The notes below the pieces were generated by a model. The model ran no database searches, was not told where the DNA came from, and saw only the letters and a list, made by a program, of their open reading frames with translations. 64,000 nt of DNA, from contig NW_003101669.1 in assembly GCF_000003855.2 (NCBI RefSeq), positions 810,795 through 874,794 of the forward strand, in the 5' to 3' direction. The stretch's first letter is position 1. Each line of letters begins with the position of its first letter. The stretch is from Blastomyces gilchristii SLH14081. Lineage: Eukaryota > Ascomycota > Eurotiomycetes > Onygenales > Ajellomycetaceae. This document shows, one piece after another, positions 9,937 through 20,842 of this stretch. Position numbers and translations under genes: made by a program.

Positions 9937-11772
9937 TCAATTAATAGGACTTTTCCTCTTCTCAGCACTCGACAGAACAAACATCGGCATCTTCCGTCGT
10001 CCATTACCGCCTTGCCCCATATTCGGCGCCGAAGCATGGCCAGCCAATACAGCAGCCGTACTTGGTGTTGTTGACGACGGTGACAATGTGTAGGCCGGGA
10101 TTCTACCACCGAAAGCGCCTCCAACAGCAGTCGTATCATCAGCGCGAATCTCCATCAGCTTCCCACCTACAAGCCCGCCATCGTCGCTACTAACAGTCGC
10201 AGCAGTGTACAGACTATCTGTCGACGTGCCACGCTTAGGGCCATTAGAAGTCCCAGATCCAGAGCCAGAACCACGATAACTCCACTCCTTCTCCTTCCTT
10301 TCCGATCCAATAGCCCCATTCGCAGCTGCACGGATGCTCCCTAAGCTGGGCTTGCTCGACAAAGTGCCACCACTTCGATTCCCACCAGTAGAGTCATCAC
10401 CGTCGGAACCTGAAAAGTTAAACTCTACATCGCTGGACGGTGTAACGCTTCCGCCGCTGTTGCTACCAGTACGGCGAGAACTGCGGGACTCACCACGCCT
10501 CTCTAAGCCAGCCCGCACGAGATTGTGAACAGCACGTCGACGCTGGCGGGTAACGAAGTTCTTGCTCCCTTCATGTTTGGAGGTTGGCTTTTCGATGAGT
10601 TCTTCGAGCGAAGGGGGCCCGCGGGGTTGACGGATGGGATGTTCGCCAGCACGTGCTTGGCCGGGGCCAAAAGTGCCTGTGAGTGGAGTGGGCAGTGGAG
10701 CGGTTTTGGGGGCAGTTTTGTTTGTATCGCTATTGATTTTTAGAGAGGTAACCAAGGAGGGAGTCTTCTTATGATTACGACGGAAGGCGTTGGCAGATGG
10801 TGGGGGGAGAGGAGTGACTTCCTGCGGAGGGGATGGATCAGTCCTTGGAGGCGAGGGAGAAGGCTTGAAATGAGGAGGTGATTGCCTTGATTCCGGAGGA
10901 GGGGAGACTTCAGCACGGAAAGTTGGAGTTTCCGCCATGGGAGATTGGAACTGCTCCTGGTAGATCGATGAAGGCTCTTCGTACTGTTGTTGCTGCGACT
11001 GCACGGTGTTGTCCATGACAAAGTTTTGTTGCCCAGTCATGGGATTATAGACCGAGAACAAACCAGGATGGCCAGGCACCTGCTGCACAACTGGTTGCAT
11101 GCCTTGTTGTGCTTGTTGCTGATAATAGCCCATTCCCGGGGTTGTTGCTGACATGATCTGCTGTTGAGCGCCCATGGAAAAACCAAGACTCAACCCTTGG
11201 AACTGCTGAGCAGCAGCTGTGACGGAGGCAAGTTGTTCTTGTAGACGTTGTTGTTGCGCAGCAAGGAAAAGATTTGTCGAGACCAGTTCTGCATACAGCT
11301 TTTCGTCAATCGGTTCTCCATTCTCGTCAATTGGGAGATCAATGGTGGGAGGAGGAAGCACGTGCTCTGGCAAGGAGTACATTTGATGCCTGCCATTTGG
11401 CTGAGACCCATAAGAATTGAGGTGGTTGGGGAACGATGCTCCTGTGGAGGTCAAAGGTGCCCGTTGGGCATAGGAATTTTGCTGCGAACCGTATCTGGCG
11501 TGATCCAAGGAAAAATGGGGCTGCTGATGAGACATGGGAGCAGTCCTCAGCCCAGCCAGGAGATGGGAGCGACTCGTGCGTGGTGTGGAAACAGAGGGAG
11601 ACGACGTAGACTCGTTAATCGATCCGATGTTTGACGGGTGAGGAACACTGAGACGTTTGATATGAGAACCCTTCCCGCGAGATGCGAAACCAGAACCCGG
11701 AACGCCAAGGGAACCACCGTTGAAAGCCATGTTGTTGTTGTAAGTCATCTGAGCTAGAACGCCAGCGTCCAT
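9937..11772 (-). CDS. Unrecognised low-complexity fungal protein, Q/S/P-rich
   Basis: A single exon of 611 residues. The open frame goes up to a TTG at 11829, but a lysine run there is coded by the poly(T) leader, and the first ATG is at 11770-11772 (MDAGVLAQMTYNNNMAF). The first 160 residues are Ser/Asn-rich. A conserved-looking segment at about 165-215 reads IDLPIDENGEPIDEKLYAEL and continues into a helical, Gln-rich stretch. Then come Gln-rich repeats, a Pro-rich stretch with TPSLVTSL near 350, a basic motif RQRRRAVHNLVRAGLERR near 425-445, and a Ser/Gly-rich tail. There is no signal peptide or membrane segment. I do not recognise the family. The composition resembles fungal RNA-binding or signalling regulators, but no domain supports this. 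Confidence 0.75.
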   Translation of the reverse strand: MDAGVLAQMTYNNNMAFNGGSLGVPGSGFASRGKGSHIKRLSVPHPSNIGSINESTSSPSVSTPRTSRSHLLAGLRTAPMSHQQPHFSLDHARYGSQQNSYAQRAPLTSTGASFPNHLNSYGSQPNGRHQMYSLPEHVLPPPTIDLPIDENGEPIDEKLYAELVSTNLFLAAQQQRLQEQLASVTAAAQQFQGLSLGFSMGAQQQIMSATTPGMGYYQQQAQQGMQPVVQQVPGHPGLFSVYNPMTGQQNFVMDNTVQSQQQQYEEPSSIYQEQFQSPMAETPTFRAEVSPPPESRQSPPHFKPSPSPPRTDPSPPQEVTPLPPPSANAFRRNHKKTPSLVTSLKINSDTNKTAPKTAPLPTPLTGTFGPGQARAGEHPIRQPRGPPSLEELIEKPTSKHEGSKNFVTRQRRRAVHNLVRAGLERRGESRSSRRTGSNSGGSVTPSSDVEFNFSGSDGDDSTGGNRSGGTLSSKPSLGSIRAAANGAIGSERKEKEWSYRGSGSGSGTSNGPKRGTSTDSLYTAATVSSDDGGLVGGKLMEIRADDTTAVGGAFGGRIPAYTLSPSSTTPSTAAVLAGHASAPNMGQGGNGRRKMPMFVLSSAEKRKSPIN

Positions 11773-13382
11773 ACTCAAGGTCGTGGAAGTAAAGGGAATT
11801 TTTTTTTTTTTGGAAATTGATATTTGCAAGGGGCGTTTATTCGTAGAGAGGCAGGAAAGGGGTAATTGTATCTAGCAGAAAACAATTCCGAGATAAGAAC
11901 GAAGTGTTGTACCCGGGCCCGTCTATACGAGGGAGTCTAGCTAGCTTGCGAGCCAACAAGATGTTGCAAAACTGGTCGGCTGGTAGTATGAAAGAAAACC
12001 AGTTTGAGAGTGGATTAATTCCACACAAACAAAAGTCGTCCTTTAGGACAAGCTGGAAGCTTATGTAGGGATGGGCTGGGTCCGAAACTCGGATATATTA
12101 AGAAATTAAAAAAAAGTATTCGTTTAGGAACACTGCTGGAAAGGCGAGTGACGGGAGATCGAGTTGTCTGACAGAAATAGTCGACGGTCGAGTTTAAACA
12201 GGCGTAGATAAATCAAAAATACGCTTCTAAGAGAGTAGGCTAGAGTTAGCAGACTGGAAGAGTGGGAATAGGAGATGGATATTTGGATAATATACCAGAA
12301 AAAGCCAAAGTTGAGACCCAGAAGCGAACCCACAGGTGATTAAAATAGATATACAGGTGAATATAGTTTCGTCGGTTAGGCGAGCAGGCCGGCCGAAGGA
12401 GTAAGTGAATGCGAAGCTAAAAGCCTGGCGAATGAATAGGATAATAGCAATAAGAGTAGTAGTAATAATAATAAGTGGTGCAAGCGCAGTGGGAACTAAT
12501 GAGAATAATAGATGTCCAAGTGGAAATTGTACTTGGATGCTGTTTTGTGCGTGGGTGTTGGTTGATGTCTGTGTATTATATGTGCGTGTGTGCTGGTGTG
12601 AAAAAAGGTTTCCGACGATGGAGAGATTTGCACTGCAATCTCAGCGAGGAGCGACCAGAGAGCAAACTGAACGCGAGTAGCTTTTTTTTTTCTTTTTTTT
12701 TCTTTTTTCTTTTTTCTTTTTTCTCTTTTTTCCCTAGGATGAACGGAAAACGGCGACCAAAAGACCAAGGGAAAGCTGATCTTCTTTAGCTGTTTTTTGT
12801 CCTTTTTTCTTTTTTTGAAGAAACAACGGCGAAGCAAATTTGCAGAATTAAAAGATCAATGAGAGAGGAACGAGGCAAGGATTAGGTCCCAGATAGCGAG
12901 AGACAATAAGACGACGATAACGACGAAAGGCAATAGAATAAGCGGATCGAAAACGCGGCGGATATTCAATGAGTATTATAGGCGGGGTTCAACCGGCAGA
13001 GCGACGCGATCTAATGGAATCGACGGTAAAGAAAAAAAGTAACGGCGAGAGGGGAATAAAGCGAGATATATTAAGTCGAGAGAAACAACAAGACCCAAGT
13101 CTTCACCCACTGGGATCAAAAACAGCAGTTTATTTAATCCGATGGATCTTTTTCTTTATCTTTTTCAAGGAGTCTTTCCGGGTTTATTGAAGTAGGATGC
13201 TGATGCTGATGTTGGAGTTGCTGGATTTCGACGGTTTATGATTTCGGGAATAAGAGCAATAAAAGGAGGCCCAAAGAGGCAACAGAGAAGGGAGGAAGAA
13301 GTTTTTTCTTTCGGTTGCAGACTAGACGGCGAGCCGAGATCGAAGAGAGACGGACGCAGCAGCAGGATTTGATAGAAAGAAG

Positions 13383-13518
13383 GTGAGCAAAAGCTGGATA
13401 GAGACAAGGAAGAAGAGAGAGGGCGACAGTAGGAAAGACGCGCGAAGAATACTAAGTGACACGACGGGGCGAGGGAGGGAGAGGGAGAGCGCGGAAAAGA
13501 AGAAGAAGAAGAAGAAGA

Positions 13519-13555
<37 letters not shown>

Positions 13556-13790
13556 GGAAGAAGAGGAAGAAGAGGAAGAAGAGATGAAGATAGAGAGGAA
13601 GACGAGTAGAGGACCAAAAGAGGGGCGGAGAGAAGAGACACAAGAAGAACAAGAAGGAGAGGATGTGGAGGAGGAGAAGACGAGGAACGACGAGGAGGAG
13701 GAAGGAGGAGACAAGACGAGACGAGACGAGACGAGACGAGGAAGAGGAAGAGGAAGAGGAAGACGAAGAGGAGAGAGCAACCCAATACAA
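13383..13790. repeat. Polypurine (GAA/GAGGA/GAGAC) tract
   Basis: About 400 bases made almost only of A and G on the plus strand. A stretch of 92 bases at 13493-13584 has no pyrimidine at all. It grades from GAA repeats into GAAGAG repeats, then GAGAC repeats near 13710-13740, then GAAGAG again. One frame reads as Lys and Glu runs, which is a by-product of the repeat. For the minus-strand gene downstream it would be a pyrimidine-rich leader or promoter element. Confidence 0.9.
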
Positions 13791-13834
13791 CAATACACAA
13801 TACAGCTCGGATACAGCTAGTATCCCGCCGCCTA

Positions 13835-13952
13835 CTGATTAGCTAAGGCGCCGCTTTGGGCCTAGTGAGGCTTGTTCTACTCAGGGTCCAGACCTCCGGC
13901 CAGGCGCCCATTGCGTCCGCTGATTGGCTGCCCATCGCTCCTTTGGGCCTAG
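13835..13952. promoter_or_regulatory. Duplicated promoter-like module with inverted CCAAT-type site
   Basis: Two copies of CTGATTRGCT followed by CTTTGGGCCTAG. The first copy is at 13835 and 13854, the second at 13920 and 13941, so the period is about 85 bases. The second copy includes ATTGG, the reverse of CCAAT; the first has ATTAG. It sits just beyond the polypurine block as read from the minus-strand gene, so it may be that gene's promoter, about 2 kb from the start codon. The promoter role is inferred. Confidence 0.35.
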
Positions 13953-14905
13953 CGTGGCAAATCAAGTCTCGCTGAAACACCGCTAGCGTCGTATTGTATT
14001 TCTGTACCTGTATTGGCCTTGTGCGGGCTGACTGACTCAGCACGTCTCGGCACAATCTCTGCTTCTCACCTGACCTTGTTACCATAACAAACCATAACTG
14101 TACGGCAACAGAGTATAGATAGTTACGCCAGAAAAACTAACAAACACAGCTCATACCATACATACTGTGTATATCCCAAAAACCTCCCTGCACTCTGCAA
14201 AATGAAAGAAACAAAGCAAGCTAAAGAGAAAACCAAAAGAGAAAAGAAAGAAAAAAAGCAAATCTACCAATCCTGCATGTTCGGCGCTTCGAGTATTCCT
14301 CTTCTCCGCCAATCACCACATCGTCCACAACACCCCCCTCAAAGGTCCCTCCATTCCCTGGCATCCTCGACAAACCTCTGCTCCCGTCACTCACAAACAG
14401 TCTAGCACACACACGCCCATTTCAACCTCTCTCTCCCAAGCTCAAGGCGTGCAGGTTAGGTTACTCCCTAGCCGCATGCACATCACACCTTGGGCGGCCA
14501 GCCGGCGGCCATCGCACCCGAACAATCTAACATATGATTTGCAGGAGCTATCTTCCTCACTCCCTTTCTCCTCCTCAAGTTCTATCTAATAATAATAATA
14601 ATAATACCCTCTTCAGGGAGGGAGGAGGAGTAAATTCCAGGCTAGACACCTGGCACCAATTATTAATAACGACCGGGGGGGCGTTCTGCTTGACAAAAAG
14701 GACGCTTATTTTTAGACCAAGCTGTCCTGCCTGTCAATGCTGTCATTCCTCCGCTCCAAACAAACCAACCCCATCTCTCTCTCTCTCTCTCTTCTTCCTT
14801 TCAAAGAAATCATTGGTCCCAGCCGCCAGGCTGCGGGGATGTGTTTCGAGTCTTTTTTTTTTTTCAAAATTCCCGAGTTTCTATTTTGGTCTCTATTAGA
14901 ACATT

Positions 14906-14923
14906 CCCCCCCCCCCCCCCCCC
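14906..14923. repeat. Poly(C) run, 18 bases
   Basis: Eighteen C residues in a row within the gene-free region. A T run lies shortly before it (about 14858-14866) and another at 15842-15859. This is slippage-prone simple sequence with no coding role. Confidence 0.85.
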
Positions 14924-17385
14924 AAGAGGCAAAAATGGATGATGATTTCATTTTCACGCAGTTTTGTTTTTATTCTATTTATTTTTTTTAGGAAATTGGT
15001 TTCAGAGATTTGAAACATGGCAAGCAAGCAGCTTTGCCTCTGCTCATCCAGCCAACCTTCTTCTCTATCAAGATTGTTCTCTCCAAGAATACTCACTTGT
15101 TTGTGCTATTGATTGCTTTTTCTATCTTTCTATCTTGAGTGTGTTCCCTGTTCTCTATCACATCTCTCAATAGAGGAATAGAGCAAAGCAAGCCAATTCA
15201 TTGAATGTGCACACATAATACATTTTCTCTCCTTATTCAAATAAAAATCTCAACATTGTATTTCTTGGTTAGTAGATGTACCAGATGAGATGTCAGATCT
15301 AATAATCACTGTTAGAAAATTCAGTAAATGAAATGATTGCAAGAATTATTCTGAAACACTGATGAATACTACTATACTAAGCTGTAGAAAGATTCTATGC
15401 ATGCTCAGCTCAACCTGCACACATTCATTTCCTCTGTACTTCTGACCACTAGATAAATCTTCAAATATATATATATATGTATCATCTCAAAAATAAAAAG
15501 AATATCTTCTCCCCTCTCTAGCTGGCCCCCCTCACCCGCAAAAAGAACCATACCCGAAAGGTTCCTACTACATCTCTAGTTACATCGCTCTCCCAGCCAG
15601 CATCTCCCATCCACTCAACTTAACACAACACTCTCCAAACTCACTCAAATCCGTCGCAACCTCGCACCTCACCACTCACTAACTCACTCATTAAATAATC
15701 TATCACAAAATCTGACCTGGTGACCTGGTGCTATTCCGCCCTCCCCTCCTCCCACAAGGCCAGGTTACGTATTTATTTATAATGGTGATGTGGGTGGTTT
15801 CATCATGGAAGTTGTGTTGTCTGGGTTTCTCCCTCTCTCCCTTTTTTTTTTTTTTTTTTGAAAACAGAAATGGAATACGGGTTCCAAGGATTCCCGCCCC
15901 GTTTGATATCAGGTGAATCTGTGATTGTGGGTTTTTGAAGGAGCCAAACCTCCTTGTTTGCCCATACTTGGCGACTGATCGAGGGAAAAGCTTGACGGCA
16001 TTATGTGGGTTTGGAGTTGAGAAGAGGATGGAAGAGGGGGGGAGTATGTAATGTACCAACCTGGGAATAGAATAACTAGAGGTTATATGAACGGGGGGGT
16101 CCTGGTACTGAGATCCAGTGGAAGCGGCCCCCTGTTTTTTCCCCCGTGTTGACCAAGTGAGTCATTTACATCATTTATATTTCCTTTACAAAATATATAA
16201 ATAGATAAATAAATAAATAAAATGATATGATCAAGATATAACTCCCGAGAGATAGTGATATCACGTTTCATCCGCTACGCGCGCGGGGAAACGCTCCTCC
16301 GTCACAAAACGTAAACGAAATTATGTATGTAATCAGACGAGGAGATGAAAATCGGGGACGATGGAGCCCAAAAAGGACCGTCAATGGATGAAGGTCAGGA
16401 ATCACCCCGCCCACACATTGTACATAACAACGGCCTGGAGAGTGTTGATTCAAAAGGCTTGGAGGGTGGGAAGAGGGCTAGGAAAGTAGAACAAGGAAAG
16501 GAATCGCGAAATTGAAAACACCTCGGGAAGTTAGAGGACCAAACAAAGCCCTTCTTAAGAAAAACATAAAGGCGAAGAAAGGAGGAGGAGAATAGGAGAG
16601 AAAAAAGAAAGGATAAAGAGAGGGTTGGATTATATTTAGAGAGCTTTTCTCAGACCCATACACACCCCCTAAATATTATAGTTGTAATGTACTGTACAGA
16701 GAAAAAGAAAATTAAAAAAGAGAAGGAAAAAGAAAACCCATACTATAGACACCCATACACGCATGCTCACATGTACATTACAAAGCATACCCAGTAGCGA
16801 ACTGGCTGCTGTAAGAGAAAAAATCGTAAACACCGATAGGGGTGAAGAGAGTAAAAAGAAAAAAAGGAAAAAGGGAAAGGGAACAGGTAGATAGGCATAG
16901 ACATAGACATAATAACAAGAAACACCCTCATTTTGCGGTCCAGGGAGGGAGGGCGTAGATGAAAACGAACCCGATGGATACACATAGCCGATGTTCGTTC
17001 AAGTGAAGGTGGTGCTGACCATGCAAACGTAGGTAAAGATGGCGGACAAGATCGCCTAGATAGACAGAAAGGTAGGTAGGTTACAAGACATGCCTGATAT
17101 TACCAATGTCAAGAAATACAATGGGAGATTCGGGAGATATGCTGGCAGGCTTCTGGAGAAGGTAGGTAGGTTCCCACGTTACAGTTTTCATGAACGTGCT
17201 ATGCGAATCCAGGAGATCGGGCTTTTTCGAAAGAGAAGTCGATGTTGAAGTAGATACAACACGTCCGTTGAAAATGAGGTGGCATGTCTAAAGCCAACCG
17301 GAAAAAAGAAAAAAAAAAAAAAAAAATCTCCCCCCTCCCCGAGGTCAAACAGATAAGAAACGGGCCGGAAAAGCCACCCGCCCCA

Positions 17386-19825
17386 TTAGCCGGGAACAGC
17401 CCGTTCAGACATGGACATGGACAACTGCATTCCCATAGAGTCACGCCGGGTTACTAGCGCCTGCTGCTGTTGCTTTTTCTCCTGCTGATACTCGAAGTGC
17501 TGGTGCTCGTCCCGATCCAAAGCACCGTCCAGGCCAAGATCGCGATCATCCGGCCTCTTCTCATTTGCACGGTCAAATTCGAGCGCATTGGCTAACTCGC
17601 TAGACATCGGGTCCAGCTCTTCTTCTGGTAGACCGGTTGCAAGAGAGACGAGCTTGCGGTGAACGTCGAGTTTGGTGCTCACGCCGGCATCTGCTTTTTG
17701 CTGGATGAGTTCTCTGATGGCTTTTTGGCGGGCTTTTTGGGCCTCGAAGAGCTGGCTGGTAACCTGGTATAAGAGGTTGAGGTCCTCGGGAGTCTTATTG
17801 TTGCTGTTGCTGGTGGTGTTGTTATTGGAACTCGAGCCCGAGCCCTCTCCGCCTCCGCTAGAGTTTATCTGAGCAGCCCGGGACTCCGGATCGACCCTAG
17901 CGTTCTGGAGACGTTTGAGGAGATGGAGTCGTTGAACCTGCTCTAGGAGAGATTCGTAGTCTCGCTTTACCTTGTTGAAACGTTCTAGTTTGCCTTCTAG
18001 GTCATCGGTTTCGTTCTCCTTTGCGGTTAGAGATGCTGCTTGTTTCCGAATATTTTCCCGATCCGATTCCACGTGTTCATACAGCCCTTGTGGGTTTCCA
18101 AAGTCTTCCTCGCCCTGGGGTGGCCACTTTATATCGCCATAAGCTAAGGCTAGCTTTCTGCTGGCCTCATCCACGATGGATCCTATTTTTGATAAAAGTG
18201 ATGCGGTGACTTCGGAGCTGGTTGAAGGTCGGTAGACAGCTGTATTATCTGAGGTATTATTCAACTCAGCGTGATCCGTGTCTGTAACACTGTGGTGGGT
18301 CACTGATGACGGCGCTGGTGGATTGTCTTTATGGGGACGGGAAATTGTTTGAAGGATTGCGTTGGCACTTTCTCCCGCTTTATTGAGAATATCACCAGCT
18401 TCGGGACACTGTGATAAAAGCATGGTAGCTAGCCGGTAGCAGCCATTTTTGGCCGCTGCTAGAGCAGCTGTGTCGCCATTCGAATCTTGAGAAGATAGAA
18501 GCAAGGAGATCTGATGAGGAGGTAGAATATCATTTAGTTTATCCATCAATACTTGACAATAATATCGCGAACTCTTCCACTTGCCCTTACTCCTTGTTGT
18601 TGCGGCCAGGTGGTTGAAGACAGTTGCCCCAAACCAGTCTCTAAACGTGATCGTTTCTTGGAGGAGGTCCGCCAAATCCTGCATGGTCCCCTTTTCATAG
18701 TTGTTGGTGAATAAAACCGCGCGAACTAGTGGAGTCTCGTCATGATTTGACAACGCTTTTACATTCGCGCCTCGATTTATTAGGTCTCGAACGATATCGA
18801 TGTCGCCCATAGAACACGCCCAGTGAAGAGCGGTATTTCCATGATCATCGATGGGCCTGTCAACTTGGAAATTCGCCGGTGGTTCTGGGGGCAGTATTCT
18901 TGTTGCTGCGGGGGCATCTCCCACAGTCATGAAGTAGTCTAAGAGTTGGTCACCATAGATGATATGCTGTTGCTCGATGATGCTTAGACTGACTTCATTC
19001 AGCCCACGCTTACGTTTCCGCGATTGCGTCGAGTGCTGGGACATCGGGGCCATATCCTCCTCTGCAATCATGGAGGACGACTCCATGCTTGCTTGTGCGA
19101 CTGATTCATCGTCACGGAACGACTGGTTAACAGCCGAGAAATGCGGCTCTTGACTAAAGCTTGGTTGTGACATCGGCGGTTGTACAGCTTGCTGCTGTTT
19201 CCTTGGGGAGAATGACAACTCTTCAGACACAAGTCTTCTATTGGGGGCGACAGTTTTTTGTACCCTTGGTCTCGACGATGCAGCCGTTGTATGCTTCGGA
19301 GCTGGTGGAGGGCTCCTATCCCCAGCAACGAAGTCAAAAATGGGTAGGAGCTTATCAAGAATCCCGTTCCGCTCAGCTAATTCTCGACCCTCTTGAAGCG
19401 GCACCCATGTTCCTGAACACCGGGGTCAGCTCAAAGCTGCAATAGGACCATGCGCACAGTGTTCTACAGATAGTCTATTGCAGAGAGAAAATATACCTTG
19501 ATATTTTCCATACCCGCCCTGGACCTTCTCGTGGACGCCTTTCTGGACCTCCCTCTCGAGAATGCGGGTTCTCGCGGGTTTATCCAGCCCAGCTACCTTG
19601 AGAATATGGGTCGCGTTGATCCAGTCATCTGCACGCCGTCGCATAACATTATCAGAGCCCACTTTGAACTCATAGACGGGCACCTAGGTGAAGTAACCAA
19701 ACATTAGCCACAGGTCTCGCAGAAAGAAAATAGAATCCTGGGATCATAGCACGATAAAAAATAACACTCACACTGCTGTACGTAGCAGAGTATATTTTAT
19801 TACCCCACGTACTTGCTGCAGCCAT
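17386..19825 (-). CDS. mbp1: APSES-ankyrin transcription factor, MBF subunit Mbp1
   Basis: Three exons: 19772-19825, 19497-19683 and 17386-19412, giving 755 residues. The donors are GTGAGT and GTATAT and both acceptors are CAG or TAG. Exon 1 encodes [18 protein letters not shown]; exon 2 opens [21 protein letters not shown] and carries most of the APSES (KilA-N) DNA-binding domain. The domain finishes in exon 3 with [15 protein letters not shown], covering about residues 15-110. Ankyrin repeats lie near 262-300 ([16 protein letters not shown]) and 390-415 ([13 protein letters not shown]). A coiled coil lies near 520-585, followed by a poly-Asn/Ser stretch. This is the layout of Mbp1/Res factors, which bind MCB boxes (ACGCGT) with a Swi6-type partner and drive G1/S genes. 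It is divergent from the complex I subunit gene, and its own upstream region holds two ACGCGA sites. Confidence 0.93.
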
Positions 19826-20085
19826 GATGGATGGATGATGAAAGTAATCAATAACAGATGAGCGGGCAAGGCGCAGCGGGTGACGGAAATGCACCAATGG
19901 AAGAAGAGCAAGGACCCCTTAAAAAGAAATGAGATGGGATAGATACTATGGCATTTAGAGAGTTAGTGATGTGCACGAAACCACGCAAGCAAACGCAAAG
20001 CAGCAGAGGCAGCGCATTTTTCCCCTTGACGGCGACTACAATAGATGGTTGCAGACGAGAGTGCGATTTGCGGGACAACTGGGAG

Positions 20086-20111
20086 ACGCGACGGAGCCTT
20101 GTTTCTCGCGT
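20086..20111. promoter_or_regulatory. Inverted pair of MCB-like ACGCGA sites
   Basis: ACGCGA occurs at 20086-20091 on the plus strand and at 20106-20111 on the minus strand, 261-286 bases upstream of the mbp1 ATG. It differs from the MCB consensus ACGCGT in the last base but keeps the CGCG core that Mbp1 contacts. Autoregulation of mbp1 is an inference. Confidence 0.4.
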
Positions 20112-20262
20112 AAAGTGGAAGATGCTTTCTTGGGCCCGGAACAACAAGGCGCCGGGCTTCCGAGAACCCCAGAGCCGCATCACGCAGGAACCACAGGAAA
20201 CAACAAAGGGAGAGAGAGAGAGAGAACAATTAATCGGCTTGACGACGGCAACGCAGTTCAAG

Positions 20263-20310
20263 ATACATACACACATACACACATACACACATATACACAT
20301 ATACACATAC
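20263..20310. repeat. ACATAC/ACATAT microsatellite
   Basis: Roughly eight imperfect hexamer units of ACATAC and ACATAT, ending about 50 bases before the NDUFB7 start codon. It likely lies in the 5' UTR or core promoter. Confidence 0.8.
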
Positions 20311-20359
20311 GGAAACACACGCAGCGGTTTCTGCTGAGAGGTAGTCAGGAGCTGCAATC

Positions 20360-20842
20360 ATGGCACATGCCGAGGCTGTTAAGGATGTCAGGCGTGAGTT
20401 AATTCTCTTTCCAGATCGTTCAATTCCTACCGACAAACCAAACACACCCCCAATTGAATGAATGAATGATCCAATTCCTAACCTGATTTATGGACAACAT
20501 AGCTGCGACCAGAGAAGAAATGTCCCAGGCTAGATTACCTCTTGCCTACCGAGACAGCTGTGCACATCTCCTAATCCCACTGAACCGATGTCGATATGAA
20601 GAATACTATCTGCCTTGGAAGTGCGAGGTACGATCCCGCAATTGCACAATTCACATACAATTATCGCGCAGCCCCCCTTCCCCTTCCCCACCTCTTCAAA
20701 ATAGCATATACTGACAGCATCTGGTTGCGCTGGTTAGAACGAGAGACATTCCTACGAAAAATGCCAGTATGAGGAGTTCAAGCTGCGGGTTGCGAAGATG
20801 GACGAGCTGCGGGCAGCCAAGGGTGGTGCCAGGAGCAATTAG
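20360..20842 (+). CDS. NADH:ubiquinone oxidoreductase B18 subunit (NDUFB7)
   Basis: Three exons: 20360-20393, 20503-20627 and 20738-20842, giving 87 residues. Splice sites are GTGAGT..TAG and GTACGA..TAG. The protein begins MAHAEAVKDVRPATREEM. It carries twin CX9C motifs, Cys31/Cys41 in SCAHLLIPLNRC and Cys52/Cys62 in KCENERHSYEKC. The motif RYEEYYLPWKC between them is diagnostic of NDUFB7/B18. The subunit is an accessory part of complex I on the intermembrane-space face of the inner mitochondrial membrane, imported and oxidised by the Mia40 route. The length is typical of fungal members. No exon is long enough to be seen as an obvious open frame, so the gene is easily missed. Confidence 0.94.

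Larger units (their letters stand above)
11773..17385. other. 5.6-kb gene-free region with long candidate leader
   Basis: This lies between the start of the 611-residue gene and the stop of Mbp1. All frames are short or made of simple repeats. It holds a poly(T)/poly(A) tract next to the start codon (11800-11811), T-rich blocks at 12680-12820, a polypurine block at 13383-13790, a duplicated module at 13835-13952, and many homopolymers at 14870-15860. I infer that part of it is a long 5' leader and promoter of the 611-residue gene and part is the 3' region of Mbp1. A non-coding RNA cannot be excluded. Confidence 0.45.
19826..20359. promoter_or_regulatory. Divergent promoter of mbp1 and the NDUFB7 gene
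   Basis: The 534 bases between the two start codons must hold both promoters. The visible elements are two inverted ACGCGA sites, a GA-repeat at about 20212-20224, and an ACATAC-type repeat at 20263-20310 directly before the NDUFB7 start. No TATA box is clear. Confidence 0.7.

Noticed and set aside
13383..13820. 145-codon plus-strand frame with Lys and Glu runs
   Set aside because: It is produced by the GAA/GAG repeat and has no recognisable domain; opposite frames are equally open as Ser/Leu runs.
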